Shown here piece after piece: positions 35,401-48,552 of a stretch of DNA of 64,000 bases. The notes below the pieces were generated by a model. It was not told the DNA's origin. It worked only from the letters and a program-made list of their open reading frames with translations, and searched no databases. The position numbers and the translations under genes are program-made. The stretch lies in contig CM036618.1 in assembly GCA_020746105.1 (NCBI GenBank), positions 122,933,280 to 122,997,279 on the forward strand, read 5' to 3'. Origin of the DNA: Trogon surrucura (taxonomy: Eukaryota; Chordata; Aves; Trogoniformes; Trogonidae). The first letter of the stretch is position 1. Each line of letters begins with the position of its first letter.

Positions 35401-36271
35401 ACTGGTTATCGAAGTTGTTGCGTTTCAGAAAGTCCCCTGTCCCTTTGCCCACCAGAGAGAGCCTTTCTGGGGCACCTAACTAAGGAGCAGCATGTTTTAT
35501 TTATTTCTTGGAAACTCTTCATAGCTTTCCCTCTATGCTCTGAAAAATAATCAACAATTTTATGCCACAGGGCCAGGACTGAGCTAGAGCATAATACTGC
35601 AGAAAAGAATATTGATGGTGCTGCACACAGAGGAATAGCAGATGATGATACGGTTTAGATAGGAGGAAAACAACACAATAGAGTTGAAACCACAGGTCGA
35701 ATTTTAAGTAGGCTGAATGCAGCATCTGAAACCATTTTCATACCGGTTCTATCAATGCGTCTCTTTAAAATGCTACAGTTTTAGGTTTATACAGTAACAT
35801 TTAAAACTAACTCTTAGTGTGTATGGAACTGCTTTGAAGTATGTTAGTTCTTTTATTGTCCCTTTTACTGCCATTCTTCTAAAAAAGCTTGCAAAATAAA
35901 CCAAACAGGAACCACTGCACAAGGAAGAAATATTTATGATGGATGATTTTCAAATATTATGATGTGAGCTCCTAAGAACAATTCTGTTCATTTCTTGGTA
36001 GAAAACACAAATACAGCTTAGGGAAAAAAAAAAAACCCCAACCAACTTTATTTTTGCACTTCATCCAAATAAACATCATACGTCCAGCAACACCGCCCAT
36101 AGTCCCATGCTGACACGAGCTGATGTTTAAAGCTGGACCATGTACAATGTTCTATATTTTATATTTTCTCAGGATTTAGCCCAAGACTTAGGGCACACAA
36201 ATCCATAACTGTATCTAGAGCACCTTTATATTTGCTGAAGGAGAGGGTCTCATGAAACAAGTGTATTTTTT

Positions 36272-36290
36272 TTTTCACATTGTGTGAAAA
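36272..36290. repeat. Small inverted repeat
   Basis: TTTTCACA and TGTGAAAA are exact reverse complements separated by three bases. It is AT-rich and could form a short hairpin. No role is evident. Confidence 0.8.
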
Positions 36291-36850
36291 TGTAGTATAA
36301 TTATACCCATGATATGAGGGATGCAAGGTCTGCAGGGACAGTAAAATCTTTTATTAGAATGATTGAGGCAGCTGGAAAAGATACAAATTTCTGATCCAGC
36401 ACAGTCTGCATTCTGCCATCTATGTATTCCTTTAAAAATGCGTTGAGATGATTACAGCTTTCCAACAAGGGAGAAATTGCCTCATTATCTGTAAAATGTT
36501 CAAAGTGATGATATACACTGCATTGTCAAATGTGGGAAATCAAGAAAGGGGGGAGTGAAGGAAAAGGAGAAGATTACACATTTCAGCTAATAGATTTTCC
36601 GTTCAAACTTCCTTGGCAGAGTAAGACACATAAAAAGCTGCACTTTTTCAAAGCAATCACAACCAGTTCTAAGAGGAGACATGGCTACACCCACGTGTGT
36701 GTCCATCAAGAGGCCAAATTCTGAATCACACCGTAAAGTAGCTACAACTGGAAAACTTGTTGTACACAGACCAGCCTGTAGCTACTGGGGCACTTCTGTG
36801 CAAACACAGAGCCACATTCCTGCCCGTTGGCTCCTGCTGAAGTTGCTCAC

Positions 36851-36890
36851 CTGGTAGAAAAGCAATGTGCTCTAGAAGAAACTTCTTCTT
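36851..36890 (-). other. Candidate 40-nt microexon, minus strand
   Basis: On the minus strand TTGCCTCGCTCCGCTGCCAG ends at 36891 as a good acceptor, and CCAG|GTGAGC at 36851/36850 is a good donor. The frame is open and reads KKKFLLEHIAFLP. It is too short for family recognition and may be a decoy. Confidence 0.15.
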
Positions 36891-39800
36891 CTGGCAGCGG
36901 AGCGAGGCAAAAGCACCTTGCTGTTTTCTTCCTTTTTGTACAAGCCTCAGTATCACGACCGATGTAATTCATGAGAAACATGTTGTGACCAGGGGCTGTG
37001 AGCAACAGCCTTCTCTCCAGAAAAGTAAAATATTCAGGTTTAAATTCAGCTCGACTTCTTTGGTTATTTGGCTCAAGAATATAGAGCAATCCACATATGT
37101 TCATTTTAATAATGCATAAATGCTACTTCCTAGTTCCCAGGAGGTATTTCTTCTTTCAGATGATCTCTCAAATTCCTAAGAAATTACCTTAATTTCTAAC
37201 TAAAAGCACAAAACATTCCCTCTTGATTATCTATATATCTGTTGGAAGTTTTTTTATCCATATAAGATTATTTGAAGCTCTCAAGCTTTTCAGCCACCAG
37301 AACTTAATTCATTCAATGATTACATACAAAACTGAACCTCTGAACCATTTCGATCAATTAGCTTTTAATTGTTGTTTAGCAGCCCTGTAATAACTACAAA
37401 TATTTTCCTAACCTGTGGTAAAGCTGAACGGAGATGTGTAATCTGGAGTGCAGTTTCTCCACAAAGAGTATTTAAACATTGTTAGCACGTGTATGTTTAT
37501 AATATTATCTTCTGAGCAATTCTTCAGAATTAGACTGACAGTGTTTATGGAAAGCTCCATCTATCCGAGTTTTACGGACACTGAAAGTATTCACCAGCTT
37601 ATATTAAATTCAAAACCATGAGGGCCAGAACTTCAGCCAGGATAACTCAACACGGCTCTATTGATTACATGGTTGCTCATCTCTCTAACACACAAATACA
37701 GAAACAGAATGCTGAAGACTTCTTAATTCTGCTTTCTCAGGAACACTGGGTCATTTTGTTTTCCTCAAGCTCCAAATTTTCCAACACTTCAGTACTAAGG
37801 GATTAAAAAGGCAGAATTAATTTTCACATAACTTACTTGACCATATTGACAACTCACACCAATTACAACTACACAACCTTCGCCCACGGCTGAAGTTCAA
37901 AAAATAGGAGAATAAATAACAAACTATCCTATTTAGAGGCATGCATTATTTTCAGTAACAATAAAAGGAAATAGCTTTGGGTGGAAGACGAAAGCCCAAA
38001 GTATAGACTTGCTGAGCTCTATCAGTTGTAATAAAAAGGTGAAAGAGTCTAAAATCCAGATCACAAATTTTGAATGTGGCAAAAAAACCCACTTGCAGAT
38101 GCTTCATCCAAATTCATTGCTGCTTACATGAATCCAAAAGATGTTCTACAAGAGCTGACCACATTTTCCATAATTAAAATCTTCAAATTAAGAAACGTAG
38201 GTGCAGGTAATTACTTCCAAGTCAAATCCAAAACTTCAAAGTTTTTTCAAAATCTTTTTCAAAATCTGCATCCCACATGCAGGTATAAACAATGTGGAAA
38301 AAACCCGAAAATATACTGTTTGAGAGGCACCTACAATGGAACATTTGTACCCACTCAGAATTCAGAGATTTGAATTTTTGGATCAATGAATACGGTAACC
38401 GCTGATAGTTAGGAGAATCCTGCAGTGACAGTTAACAGATTTGGTGCCCTACCCCACACAAACCTGAACAGACCCATGAAAACCTTGTTTTCCCAGGTAA
38501 TTTGCCTGGAAGGGATGTAATACTTCCTATTTTGGTATTTATGTTTTTCAAGGCCCACCTTGGAACTGCTTGCAGAAGCACCATCTGATGCAAGCACCAG
38601 CTTGCCAAAATACCCATTCAACAGAAACACCTTCATAACCTTCAAAATTAAAACTTTGCTAGGCTGAAAGAGTCCAGAAATTTATTTCCTTCACATTGGA
38701 AATTAGAAGATATTTTCAAACTTTGGGGAGAATTTTAGGTTTTAAGCTTCAGTAATTCAGTATATAATTTTTCTCCCCTTTATTATAAGCAAGACATTCT
38801 GCTCTTCATTGCAAAATTGCCTAACCGAGACTCATTTAATTCTTTAAGGGTTGCAGTTTCGATCGTGTATCATAACGGTTACGCAAACAGCTTGAAGGAC
38901 TCATTTTGAAGAGACACAAGAGTTTTAAAAGGGTAATTTATAGATTATTTGAGCTACAGTAAGTAGACAAATAGACCAGGCAGGTTTTAATACGGCAGAA
39001 GGGTAAGGTAGCATGAAGAACTTAACATTGAGCAGGAGAGGGAAGTGAAATCATTGTGTTCTTATCCTGCATGTCCAAGATGAAGACGACTGCTGTCTTT
39101 CAAGACTCTCAGCTGTAAATTTATTTACTTACAATGGTTCTGTGTCAAAGAACCACTCTGAGTAACAGACACACGTTAAGTTCAAAAGACAGCTGAATCA
39201 GCATCTGCAAAGCATAGGGTGAATGAGATAACAAAAAAATACCCATTACCAATAAAACCTCTTGGAAGATCTAGAGCAAAGTAGTTTAGAAGGATTCAGT
39301 GGTATTATATTGACTTGAAAGAAGCACATAAAAAAGACTCCAAATCAGCCACCTAAAGTTTTCATATAAAATACATACGATCTCTAAACCACTGTGGCAG
39401 AGTTCACCACCCCGCTTAAAAAAACTTACTACCTCCTTCCCAGTTTTAATATTTTTATATTGCAGGCCATTTTGTAGCTTAAAAGAGAGCATCAGCTATT
39501 TTTTTCTGGATTTTTAAAAACATTTATCATTCTTCCTGTTGCCACTGATTTCTTTCCCCCTCATAAAGCTTCATTAGGGTTAGTAAACAAAGAAAAACTT
39601 GCATTTGCCCCTGCACTGTACAACTGTACTCTGGCAAAATGTGAAACGCAGCTGTCTGCCACCACTGATATTCAAGGGGAGCCAAAGCAAATGTGAATTC
39701 TTGATCCTTTTCTAAAAAAAGTATTTATTATTGTTAGCCTGTGTTAGGAGTGGCATTTTCCTATTAAGATAACTGTCTTGGCAATAGAACTGGTTTTGTA

Positions 39801-41202
39801 ATTCTCATTCAGCCGTGCAGGACTGTTGCCTTTCTGTTGATGGATTTTACTTTTTAACCTTTACAAACACAACCTTTCTAATGCTGACCAAATACTTTTC
39901 CCCTAAAAATTTAAGCAATACTATGTATTATACTTCATCTATGTAGATACCTGCCCACTCTGAGAAAGAACAAACTATATCCAAGAATCACATCTATCCT
40001 CTTGATGAGAACTTGTAGAGCTTCAACAGGGCACAGAAACCATTTTGCATATCTCGTGTTTCGGCCGCTTTAAAGATGCCTCTATGACTATCTTTACAGA
40101 TCATACTTTTCTTCAAGTGTACATAAAAAAATGTAAATAATTCTCACAGCTATGATAAAATAAATTGAGAACATTTAAATAACTCCTTCTCTAACACAAA
40201 TATTATACAGCCAAAAACTGCTACAAGAGTAACATTAGTTTACCCTGTGCCTGATTGTCGTATTTGATCTCGAAGTGTTTTCCTTCACTGATGTTCAAAT
40301 TTCTTTGATAGAGAAGGACGTGTTAATGTCATTGACTGCAGAATGCCGTAGAAATGTGTGAAGTCTGTGAGGAGATTTATGGTGACTAAACAAAACTGCA
40401 GGGCAACCATCTTGCCAAGAACATGGCCTGTTGCAGCTTGAGTTGGACAAAATATATCTACACCAAGCTACCTACGGTCTCTTAAATATGCACTGATTTC
40501 ATCTAATAACACTACTCATCTGCCAGAAAACTCCTCAGGGAAAGAAGAGGATCTATTTGTTAGCTTTAAAACTTCCAGGTATTTTGTTCGCTTCCAACAC
40601 ACACATTCACGATGCTACAGTTGGTCATTTTAGACACAGTTGAGGACAATTGGATCCTGGTCTCACTCGCCTACATGTAACAATAATAATGGTACCAATG
40701 CTAAGTAACTTTTTTCAACCTCAGTGCCTTCCCTGCCAGTCCTGTAGAGGAAGAGACATTTCCGCACCCGCAGTTCCCCAGGGATGCCAGAGAAGTCTCT
40801 TGATCAGCAGACGGGATTCATTTAAAAGTGCACTTTAAAAAAAAAAAATAAGAAAGCTCACCCTCTAGGTATTTTCTGTTTTGTTCACTAATTTATATTT
40901 CACTGGAGAGCACAAAAGCATAGTTTCCAACAGAGAAGGAGAAACATGGTTTCAGGACAGGAATGAGAAACATCAAATCATAGTTACCATGCAAATCCCT
41001 AAAGAAAAGAAGACTGATTCTTCTCTCTGAAACAGAAAAGGGGAAAATCTCTCTCTCTCACACAAAGACCAACTGAAGAGGAGTTACTCCAACAAGACAC
41101 TTGGAAATAGAAAAGTAAATTATAAAATAATTTGAAGGACAATTACTTTAAGAGCTTTGAGATAAACAAGTATCCAGTTCCTCAAGGATAAGAGCGCTAT
41201 TG

Positions 41203-41370
41203 TCATAGAATGGCCTAGGCTGGAAGGGACCTTAGAGATCATTTAATCCAACCTCCCTGTCATGGGCAGGGACGCCTCTCTACTAGATCAGGCAACACAC
41301 AGGGACCCAACAGTGATTGAACCAGCAACCTGAGTTTTATCAGCACCACACTCTAACCGAGTGAGCTAAG
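41203..41370 (-). mobile_element. tRNA-Ile-derived SINE, copy 2, fused to CR1
   Basis: On the minus strand the tRNA head starts at TAGCTCACTCGGTTAGAG, with anticodon loop CTGATAA (GAT, Ile), a B box GGTTCAATC and the CR1-like tail ending CCATTCTATGA at 41203. The first nine or so bases of the head are missing; in their place the sequence continues straight into the 3' untranslated region of a CR1. The tail matches the copies at 644 and 48377. Confidence 0.9.
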
Positions 41371-41640
41371 ATCATCAAGTCCAGCCTATAGCCCTGCACC
41401 ACCCTAACACTAAACCATCTCCTGAAGTGCCACATCCAACTGTTTTTTACACACATCCAGGGATGGTGACTCCACCACCTCCTTCGGCAACCCATTCCAG
41501 TGCTTCACCACCCTTTCAGTGAAGAAGTTTTTCCTAATATCCAATCTAAACATCCCCTGGCACAACTTGAACCCGTTCCCTCTTGTCCTATTGCTATTCA
41601 TTAGTGAGAAAAGGCCTAGCATCACCCTGCTCACATTTTC
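41371..41640 (-). mobile_element. Old CR1 LINE 3' fragment
   Basis: The minus strand encodes the C-terminal end of CR1 ORF2 (stop at 41412-41410). Residues such as [23 protein letters not shown] and [11 protein letters not shown] align with [23 protein letters not shown] and [11 protein letters not shown] in the large CR1 at 53 kb. A CR1-type 3' untranslated region follows (GGTTTAGTGTTAGGGTGG, then GGACTTGATGATCTT). The upstream boundary is blurred near 41640. It belongs to another, more divergent subfamily than the 53-kb copy. Its own octamer tail is absent because the SINE replaces it. Confidence 0.88.
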
Positions 41641-42060
41641 CCTTTCTCACATGCTCACTGGTGTATGACTTGGTTAAGACTGTACCATCTGAGCAGCCAA
41701 ATATTAAAAAAAATCAATGTTTGCTAACTAAAAAATGCCAGCTGGAATCCCTTGGATGGTATAAATGACAATACAAGCCCTGAAATCAAGGGAGAATCAT
41801 TAATATAATCCCGTATAGGAATCTGGCTTTGTTTCATCACAGTTCAACTGATTGTTGGGGTTTTTTTTAATGCAACTTTTCAGAGTCACCTGAAAAACTT
41901 TCATCATGCAAAATATTAGTCAAGGATTGTTGTTATGGGTCCAGAGAGACTTATAATTGCCAGAGTTATTGCAATAAAAGATGATATGTAATCATACAGT
42001 AAAAGATAAGAACAAAATATTAAAAATCATCGATTTTTCAAATATAAAGTACAAATATTG

Positions 42061-42088
42061 AGTTATTACTACACAGTTATTACTACAC
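42061..42088. repeat. 14-bp exact tandem duplication
   Basis: AGTTATTACTACAC occurs twice head to tail. This is typical of a small replication-slippage duplication. Confidence 0.95.
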
Positions 42089-44451
42089 ATTTTAAATTTA
42101 TTCACTATTTGCTCTCCTTGCATCACCTAAAAAGCCAGCAAGATTCTGTGGAGCTGCAGAAATATAATTACCAAGATCAACTTAATGGACTGCGCCATTA
42201 ACACGTCATTATAAAGAAGCCGTTATATGAAAGCATCTCATAGACAGGACTGTATTTTGCAATTCATAGTGCAATTAGGTCTATGTCTGATTCAATGAAG
42301 CCAGTCCTAAGCAGAATGCAAATTCCGGATGTCTTTGTCCTCCAATACAAAGGTCAGTCACGTAAGTTAGAATTAACTTCACTTGGGCAATTAACAGGAG
42401 AAAGCTCTCCACTAACATGTTAAGGGCTTTTCTACGAAGCAAAGCTGACACTAGTAGCAACTACAGCTTAAAAAAATGAACACGCAAACTCCATCATACA
42501 TTTGTACAATATGATACTTTGTGTTTTTAGTCAAAATATTCCTTGACATTTCCTCCTTTTTTCTCTTTTCTTGCTTGATTTTATTTGTTTGGTGACACAG
42601 AGTTACACCAAAAATGGAAACTATAAAGCTACATCAAAATTTGCTGCACCAGGGCTTAACTCTAAGAATCCTGAATTCCTGTGTTACATATTCTAACATT
42701 CAAAGATACATGCCTGAAAAATAAATAGGCATATTTATGAAACTCCTAAAAGCTAAAGCATTAGTCCTATGAACATTTAAATATAGTCTTTAAGTCCTGC
42801 AAAAGCACTTGTGATTTTAAGTATGAATGTAAGCATTTCAGCAATGTACTTGAGAATCTTTATATCTTAATAGACAGTTCTAATTCATAACAGATAGTCC
42901 TAACTCACAGCAGCACAAAACACCACTCGCACTGCATTTATCAGAAGCTGTAGAGACATTCAGCCATGTGTCACCTCCACGGTCAAGTTCTGGTTGCGTC
43001 AAGAGGCCCACCGTGCCCCGATTAACACTTTGTAGCACCTGAATAATTAGTTAATCAAAAGTCAGACCTCAAGCTCTAGCAATACAACATCTCCAAATCA
43101 GATCAATTAACGCTCATATCAAATGACAGCCATGGACACAATAAATATATGAATGAAACTGAACTTTCTTCTCTTTTTGACTCGCGAATGGTCTTGCTAT
43201 ATGGCACAGAATGAGCTGATCTACTGGCTCATTGCAGAAACACCCAAGCGATGTTTGGAAGTACAGATCTGCTATTACCAGTCATCACCAGCCCAGATTT
43301 TATGGCACAAAGTACTGAAAAAGCAAAAGCTTGATGCGGCTTAATTTTTACATTTTGTCATTTACAGCAACACACAAACCCAATTTGCTAAATAGATCAA
43401 ACCCTGAGAAACAACTTCTGAGACAATGAAAATTAAGTGTTTAAATGTTTCCTTTGCATTCATATGAAATTCCTTCAGTGATATTTGGATGACGTAGAAT
43501 ATATGTTGTGACTTCACTATCTTAGATATGAACAAAACACTCTTTCCAGCATTTTTTCTTCTCAAAAGACCATATTGACTAAGGGCTCTCTGCTCCCCTT
43601 TGAAACTCATTCTTCCCAACATCCAAAGCTAGAATATAACCCTACCTGAAAAATGAACTTCCAACTGAGTTACATCTCCTGGCTAAAAACTCTTTTACCG
43701 GAGATGCAAGATGTCTCTTAAATTTGTTGAGAAAAAGAAGGCTGAAAACAGACACTTTGAAGAGGGAACTGAATTTTACAGGGCCTGAACACTCTTCAGC
43801 TTTATCAAGCAGGAATGTTGTTTTCAGCAAATATTATAATAATATTCTTAAGCAGCTTCAGTGACTCAGTGGTAAGCCTCTGTACTGCTGTGTGGAAAGT
43901 TTGAATTTGAATTCTTCTCCCCTCTAGGTTGCTGCTTTCAGATTCTTGTGCTGAAGTAAAGCCCCGGGTTTTGCAGGGGAGGAATTTATTGTGTAGCCCC
44001 AGGATGCCAGGCTTGCTGGGGGTGGCTGTGTGGGCCTGGGGCTCGCCTGGAGTACGTTTGTGCTGAATATCACCTTGGCAGAATGGCAAGTACCTTGAGG
44101 GCCTTCAGGAGAGGCTCAGCGCAAGGAAAAAAAGGAAGAGTTTTGTTTCAAATTCAGCTTTCTGATTTTTTTTTCTATTTTTTTTTTCCCAAATACAATA
44201 TGTTTACCAATTGCTATCTACAAACAGGGGCATAAAGAGTCTGACCAGCCTACCCTCTTCTTTAGATAATGATATTTTGTTCTCCAAGACATGTTTTTAT
44301 TGAGCTTCTTGCTGGGAGAAGTGCATTCAGCATCTCTGGATGCGCTAGAACTCGAGGGTTAGCATCTGAAACAGCTTCACAGCCCACACCTGGCTTCTTT
44401 CTGAGACTGGCAGTCGTCCTCCCGCACCTCACATCTCCCATGAACCTCACC

Positions 44452-44470
44452 GGGGGGGGGGGGGTGTGTG
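44452..44470. repeat. G13 run followed by GT repeat
   Basis: Thirteen consecutive G bases are followed by TGTGTGTG. Such runs can form G-quadruplex structures and are prone to length change. Confidence 0.9.
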
Positions 44471-44962
44471 TCAGGATTTTATGGTTTCTTAAATGTGTCA
44501 TGAACTGAAAATCGTTGCACTGTTTGTAAACACGACAGACATTGTACTGTAACGTATTCATAGGACCAGAGCCTCCACAAAACAAGGGCTAAGCACCGAC
44601 CTTTCCCAAGTCTCTGCTGGGTAAGTGTATCCAATAGACACTTGAAGATGTGGACCAAAGACACTTAAGTTAGAGATGAGGCAAAAGCAGAAAGAAATGA
44701 AATATAAGCTGAATAAATGGGGGTTGAGAAAGGAGTAATTTTTCTCCTCATACACAGCAAGCAAAGCAAGAACCAGTGAACACAAACTCCAAAAGCAAAG
44801 ATTTGTGCTGCACCTCAGGAGAAGCTCTGGAGTTCTCCTGGGTAGAAAGAAGCCTTTGTTGACTGCTTCACTCCTTTGGCTCAGGCATTTAGACAGGTGC
44901 CTTATGCAACCTCTCTCTGAAAATATAGGCTTTGGGTTTTAAGCTTATATGGAACATACATA

Positions 44963-44979
44963 TAAATAAATAAATAAAA
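44963..44979. repeat. (TAAA)4 microsatellite
   Basis: Four TAAA units run in tandem in AT-rich DNA. Confidence 0.9.
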
Positions 44980-46721
44980 TCACTCAGTTGATACTATAAT
45001 CTCAGGCATTATAAAATGACAAGTATTGCAGCATTACAGGAGGACAGACTGGAGAGAAGGTAGTACAAACCTCAGCCTCTGGGGCAAAGACAAGATCTAG
45101 CCACAGCCATTACACTCAAGGTAGCAAAGAGACATTAGCTGGTGTCTCAACTTGGGATGTGAGACATCCCAAGAAGAGGTGAGAGGCCCTGTAAAACAGA
45201 TCCGTGCAAAGGCAGCCATGAGAGCTGCAACTCTTACCCAGGTGATCCAGGGACTGCTGTGTTCATAACTGCTGGAAGTATTTCAGAAAGTACTAGAAAT
45301 AATAGTGACCAAGACTTACTGTTTAAACTCAGCATCATATTAGATGCCCCCGTGTCCAGTGAGGTGGTTCAGTTAGCCTTCGGGAAGGAGAAAGGGAGCA
45401 GTGCGAGAGGTGAATAACTAAAGCACTTCACCAGCACAGTTCAGGCAAGTAGCTCAAATAACTGCCTTCACAGAAGCTTACATATGAGCATGCAAACAGC
45501 CCTATTCCTCTGGAGACTACGCACACACTAAAGCGGAGTCTCCCCTTAAGTGGATAAAGCCAGATTTGCTCAGTAGCTTGTAGAATTGAGCCGTTAAAGC
45601 ATAATCCACAAATAGCAGTCTAGAAAGTAAAGCTAATTTAGTTTTATACACAGTGTGCATTACCATTTCTAAAGCACACGCTGTTGTTCTTACTCAGTCT
45701 CCTCCTAGTCTTCCTACCTTTAGCAGCGTAGTACGTTAGAGACAGATCTATTCAAGAAGCTTGTTCTCCAGAGAGCAGTGAAAGGGATGATGTATAGACG
45801 AGCAAGTTGGGCTGAAAAGACAGGGGCCCGTTACCCTAGCCTACGGATGCTACAGCAAAAGTTTTGTATCTGTTTTAAAAGAGGGCAGAATTTAATTTCT
45901 GTTTTGCAGTCAGAAGAAAAACTCCAGAAATTACTTCTTTTCAGAGTGCTACAGCAGAGGCAGAAGTGGGCACTGTGGGTGGGCAGGGGAGGAAGGGTGT
46001 TAAAATACTCCTGCACTTATTTTCTTCAAGAGATCTGAGGAAAAAAAAAAAAAGAGTTAGAAAACAGATGAAAACCAACCAAAGGAAGGATAAGATCAGC
46101 ATGGACATTTCGATGCGGTATCTGTGATTTCATGCCCGCTGTAGTCAGTGACAAAGTTATGCTCATCACCCCACACTGAAAATTGCAACTGCATGTTAAT
46201 GGGCTCTCTCCCTGATTAGGCTGGGCTGAAGTTACAGTACTGGAAGCTGGACCTCCCACTGTCTGCAAAGACTTCTGACCAGTAACTCAGCATTTGGAAG
46301 AAAAACAGCTCACTGTTAGGCTTGCAGTTGATGAGAGTCTCTTCTCCTATAACCATCTAAAGAACAAAGAAAAACGAACAAGCTTGAAAAATCGAACAGA
46401 ATAGAAAGTACACCATATGTTCTGTAATACAGGAAGCGAACTAGCTAAATCATTTGGTTCAACTGAGACAAGCCAATATGGGAGCAACTTTATTATTCAA
46501 TTTAGATCCCAAACCACAGTTTTATTTGCTGATACTCTCATGCTCTTAGCTCCCAGGAACACTAAATAAATCTCTCAGGTCCATATTCAGTAAAAGCTTC
46601 ATTCTGTTTTGGCAAAGCTAGATTTCATTTTTATTCGGTTTATTTGATGGGAGTTTTTTGGTAGAGCAGAAGCAAAACAGGGAATTTCAATTAATGCCTT
46701 AATATTTCTTTCCTGTGGCCC

Positions 46722-46965
46722 ACGACCCCATTTCTGCCCAGCCCAGGGCCATCAGTCCCTGCCCCAGTGACGCTGTAGGATGCCAGTCTCCAGCCCTGAC
46801 CAGCCTGGGGGCTGACACCCCAGCCTGGCCTTGGCTCCCCGGCAGGGGCTTCCCCCAGCTGCCCCAGGGAGCCTTTGGCCCTCGCTGCTGCAGATTGTCA
46901 TTTCTGCACAAAATCCCCACCGGAGATGTGGGAAGAGTCCTCTGTTGTGGAAAGGACAAGAGCTA
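46722..46965. other. GC-rich, CpG-poor island of unknown origin
   Basis: This is a block dominated by CCCAGCC, CCCTG and CAGCC words, far more GC-rich than its flanks but with only about five CpGs. Low CpG argues against an unmethylated promoter island. It could be an old retroelement or LTR piece or a GC-biased conversion patch. Open frames on both strands (83 and 86 codons) are what high GC produces by chance. Confidence 0.35.
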
Positions 46966-48376
46966 GACAGGGATTTTCTTGTCAGATTTTATCTCTAACT
47001 TTTTTTAGTTCTTATATTTGGGGGGCTTCAAATGGCAGATAGAAGTGAAAATTAAAAGAATAGGTTTGTCACAAAAAGCTTGAGGCTTCATAAGTCACAC
47101 TACAAACCAATTATTCACATAGGTGAAAACAGAGGGTGACAATTATCAGTTTTATTTAAATAAAAAAGATTATAAGAAAAAAAGAAGAAGAGCAAGCCTG
47201 TTTACTCTGTTTTACTTTTTTTTTTTTTAAATCAGAAGCTGTGTTTCATCCGTACCAGCTGAGATATCAACAAAGCTCTAGTGATTACTTCATCACTGAC
47301 CTGTGAGCATCATATTCCAGACAGTAGGCTTTTAGCTATTAAACAGAGTACTAACTTTCACAGCTCACAGCAAAGCAGCAAGAAGCTGAACAAGTCATTT
47401 AGAAGGAAGCCCAGCGTTTCTTAATGGTCAACAGAAAAACACTGGCCCTAAGTGATGACAAAATAGCTATCATCTACGATGTGCCAGGATTGGCCAGGAC
47501 AGTTGAAAAGTAGAGGCTACCTAAAAGAAGACATGAGTGAAGCTGGCCAACCAGCTGGATGAAGCTTTATTTATGCTGAAAACACAAAATCAAGTTATAA
47601 GAAAGGCAAGTCCAAGCCGGGAATGTGAAGAGGCATGTTCTCTGGTTCCCCCTAAATCTCATCACCTCCTGCCAGGGCCTCTGATGAAATCTCCTTCCAA
47701 AATCCAGCAAAGCTCCAGCAGTGCTGGCGTGGAGGCACATCTCCAAGAGGAAGATGCAGAAGTGATGCGGATGTTCTATTGTGTGTGATGCAGAGCAAAA
47801 AAAAAACCCAGTAGCTCCTGTAAAATGTTCACGTACCTTTGCAGTGAGTGCCATATAGCACACAGAGAATAGCGGGGTCTGTCCATAGCACCTTCTTGCT
47901 GTGCCATGTCCAATTTGGAGCGTTCTTGCCTTGGCTCACAGTCCAAGCCCCATATATGTCTGTGGAGCACCCTGAATATCTGCAGCTCTTTCTAATTAGT
48001 TAATAGCAATGAGATAGATCTTTCTGAGGAGCAGGCTGCTGTGACTGAGCAGCTTTTAAACATAGAGAAATACACACCAAGAATTTGCTTGTGGCTATTC
48101 AACACTGTATTCAAACAGCAACTTTGGAAAACGCTGTTTAAACAATGAAAGTGAATCACTTTCAACCAGCTGTTGATAAATTGACATAACATCAACTTTA
48201 TATTAATACTATTAAAAAATAATGACCACTAGACTGATGGGCCATGAATAGGTGATTACCGAGGACTGCAAGAATATGTTTCACTGAGGAACAGTAGATT
48301 AATCGAGAAAAAAAGTTAATAAGCACAAAGAAAGATAAAATTGCTTATGAAGATAAACGATGGCTTCCTTTCCAAT

Positions 48377-48552
48377 GGGGGCTGGCTAGCTCACTCGGTT
48401 AGCGCGTGGTGCTGATAACACCAAGGTCACCGGTTCGAGCCCCGTTGGGTCCCCATGTGCTGCCTGATCTAGTTGAGAGGTGTCCCTGCCCATGACAGAG
48501 AGGTTGGATTAAATGATCTCTAAGATCCCTTTCAGCCTAGGCCATTCTATGA
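48377..48552 (+). mobile_element. tRNA-Ile-derived SINE with CR1-like tail, copy 3
   Basis: This is the best preserved copy. The head has a TAGCTCACTCGGTTAGCGCG A-box arm, an anticodon stem-loop TGGTG-CTGATAA-CACCA with anticodon GAT (Ile), and a B box GGTTCGAGCCC. It is followed by a CR1-derived 3' part (GAGAGGTGTCCCTGCCCATG, then GGTTGGATTAAATGATCTC) and one terminal ATTCTATG. RNA polymerase III transcription and CR1-dependent mobilisation follow from the known family type. No clear target-site duplication is visible. It should not be annotated as a tRNA gene, because it lacks a clean acceptor stem and carries the CR1 tail. Confidence 0.92.

Larger units (their letters stand above)
29458..41202. 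other. Long AT-rich non-coding stretch
   Basis: No gene is recognised. Several A or T runs occur (30087, 30457, 34172, 34919, 36022, 36262, 40838). The stretch at about 34200-34300 is free of simple repeats and looks like a conserved non-coding element, without proof. Frames up to 139 codons (30580-30999, +) lack motifs. A small hairpin and one candidate minus-strand exon are listed separately. Confidence 0.4.
41641..48376. other. Mostly non-coding DNA with simple repeats
   Basis: No gene is recognised. It holds a 14-bp tandem duplication at 42061, a weak tRNA-like patch near 43855-43925, a G13 run with GT repeats at 44452, a TAAA repeat at 44963, an A run at about 46040, a GC-rich but CpG-poor island at 46722-46965 and a T-run at about 47216. 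Short frames such as 47537-47788 (+) have no recognised family. Confidence 0.4.

Noticed and set aside
24819..39092. 17-base word CAAGATGAAGACGACTG at 24819 and 39076
   Set aside because: About 0.1 such pairs are expected by chance in a window of this size, the flanks are unrelated, and low-complexity bias raises the odds.
43855..43925. Possible old tRNA-derived SINE (GTGACTCAGTGGTAAGCC, then TTTGAATTTGAATTC)
   Set aside because: The A-box part is suggestive, but the B box is poor and no SINE core or tail follows. The match is too weak.
48377..48455. A genuine tRNA-Ile gene
   Set aside because: The head has A and B boxes and a GAT anticodon, but the acceptor stem does not pair cleanly and a CR1-like tail follows at once. 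It is a SINE head.
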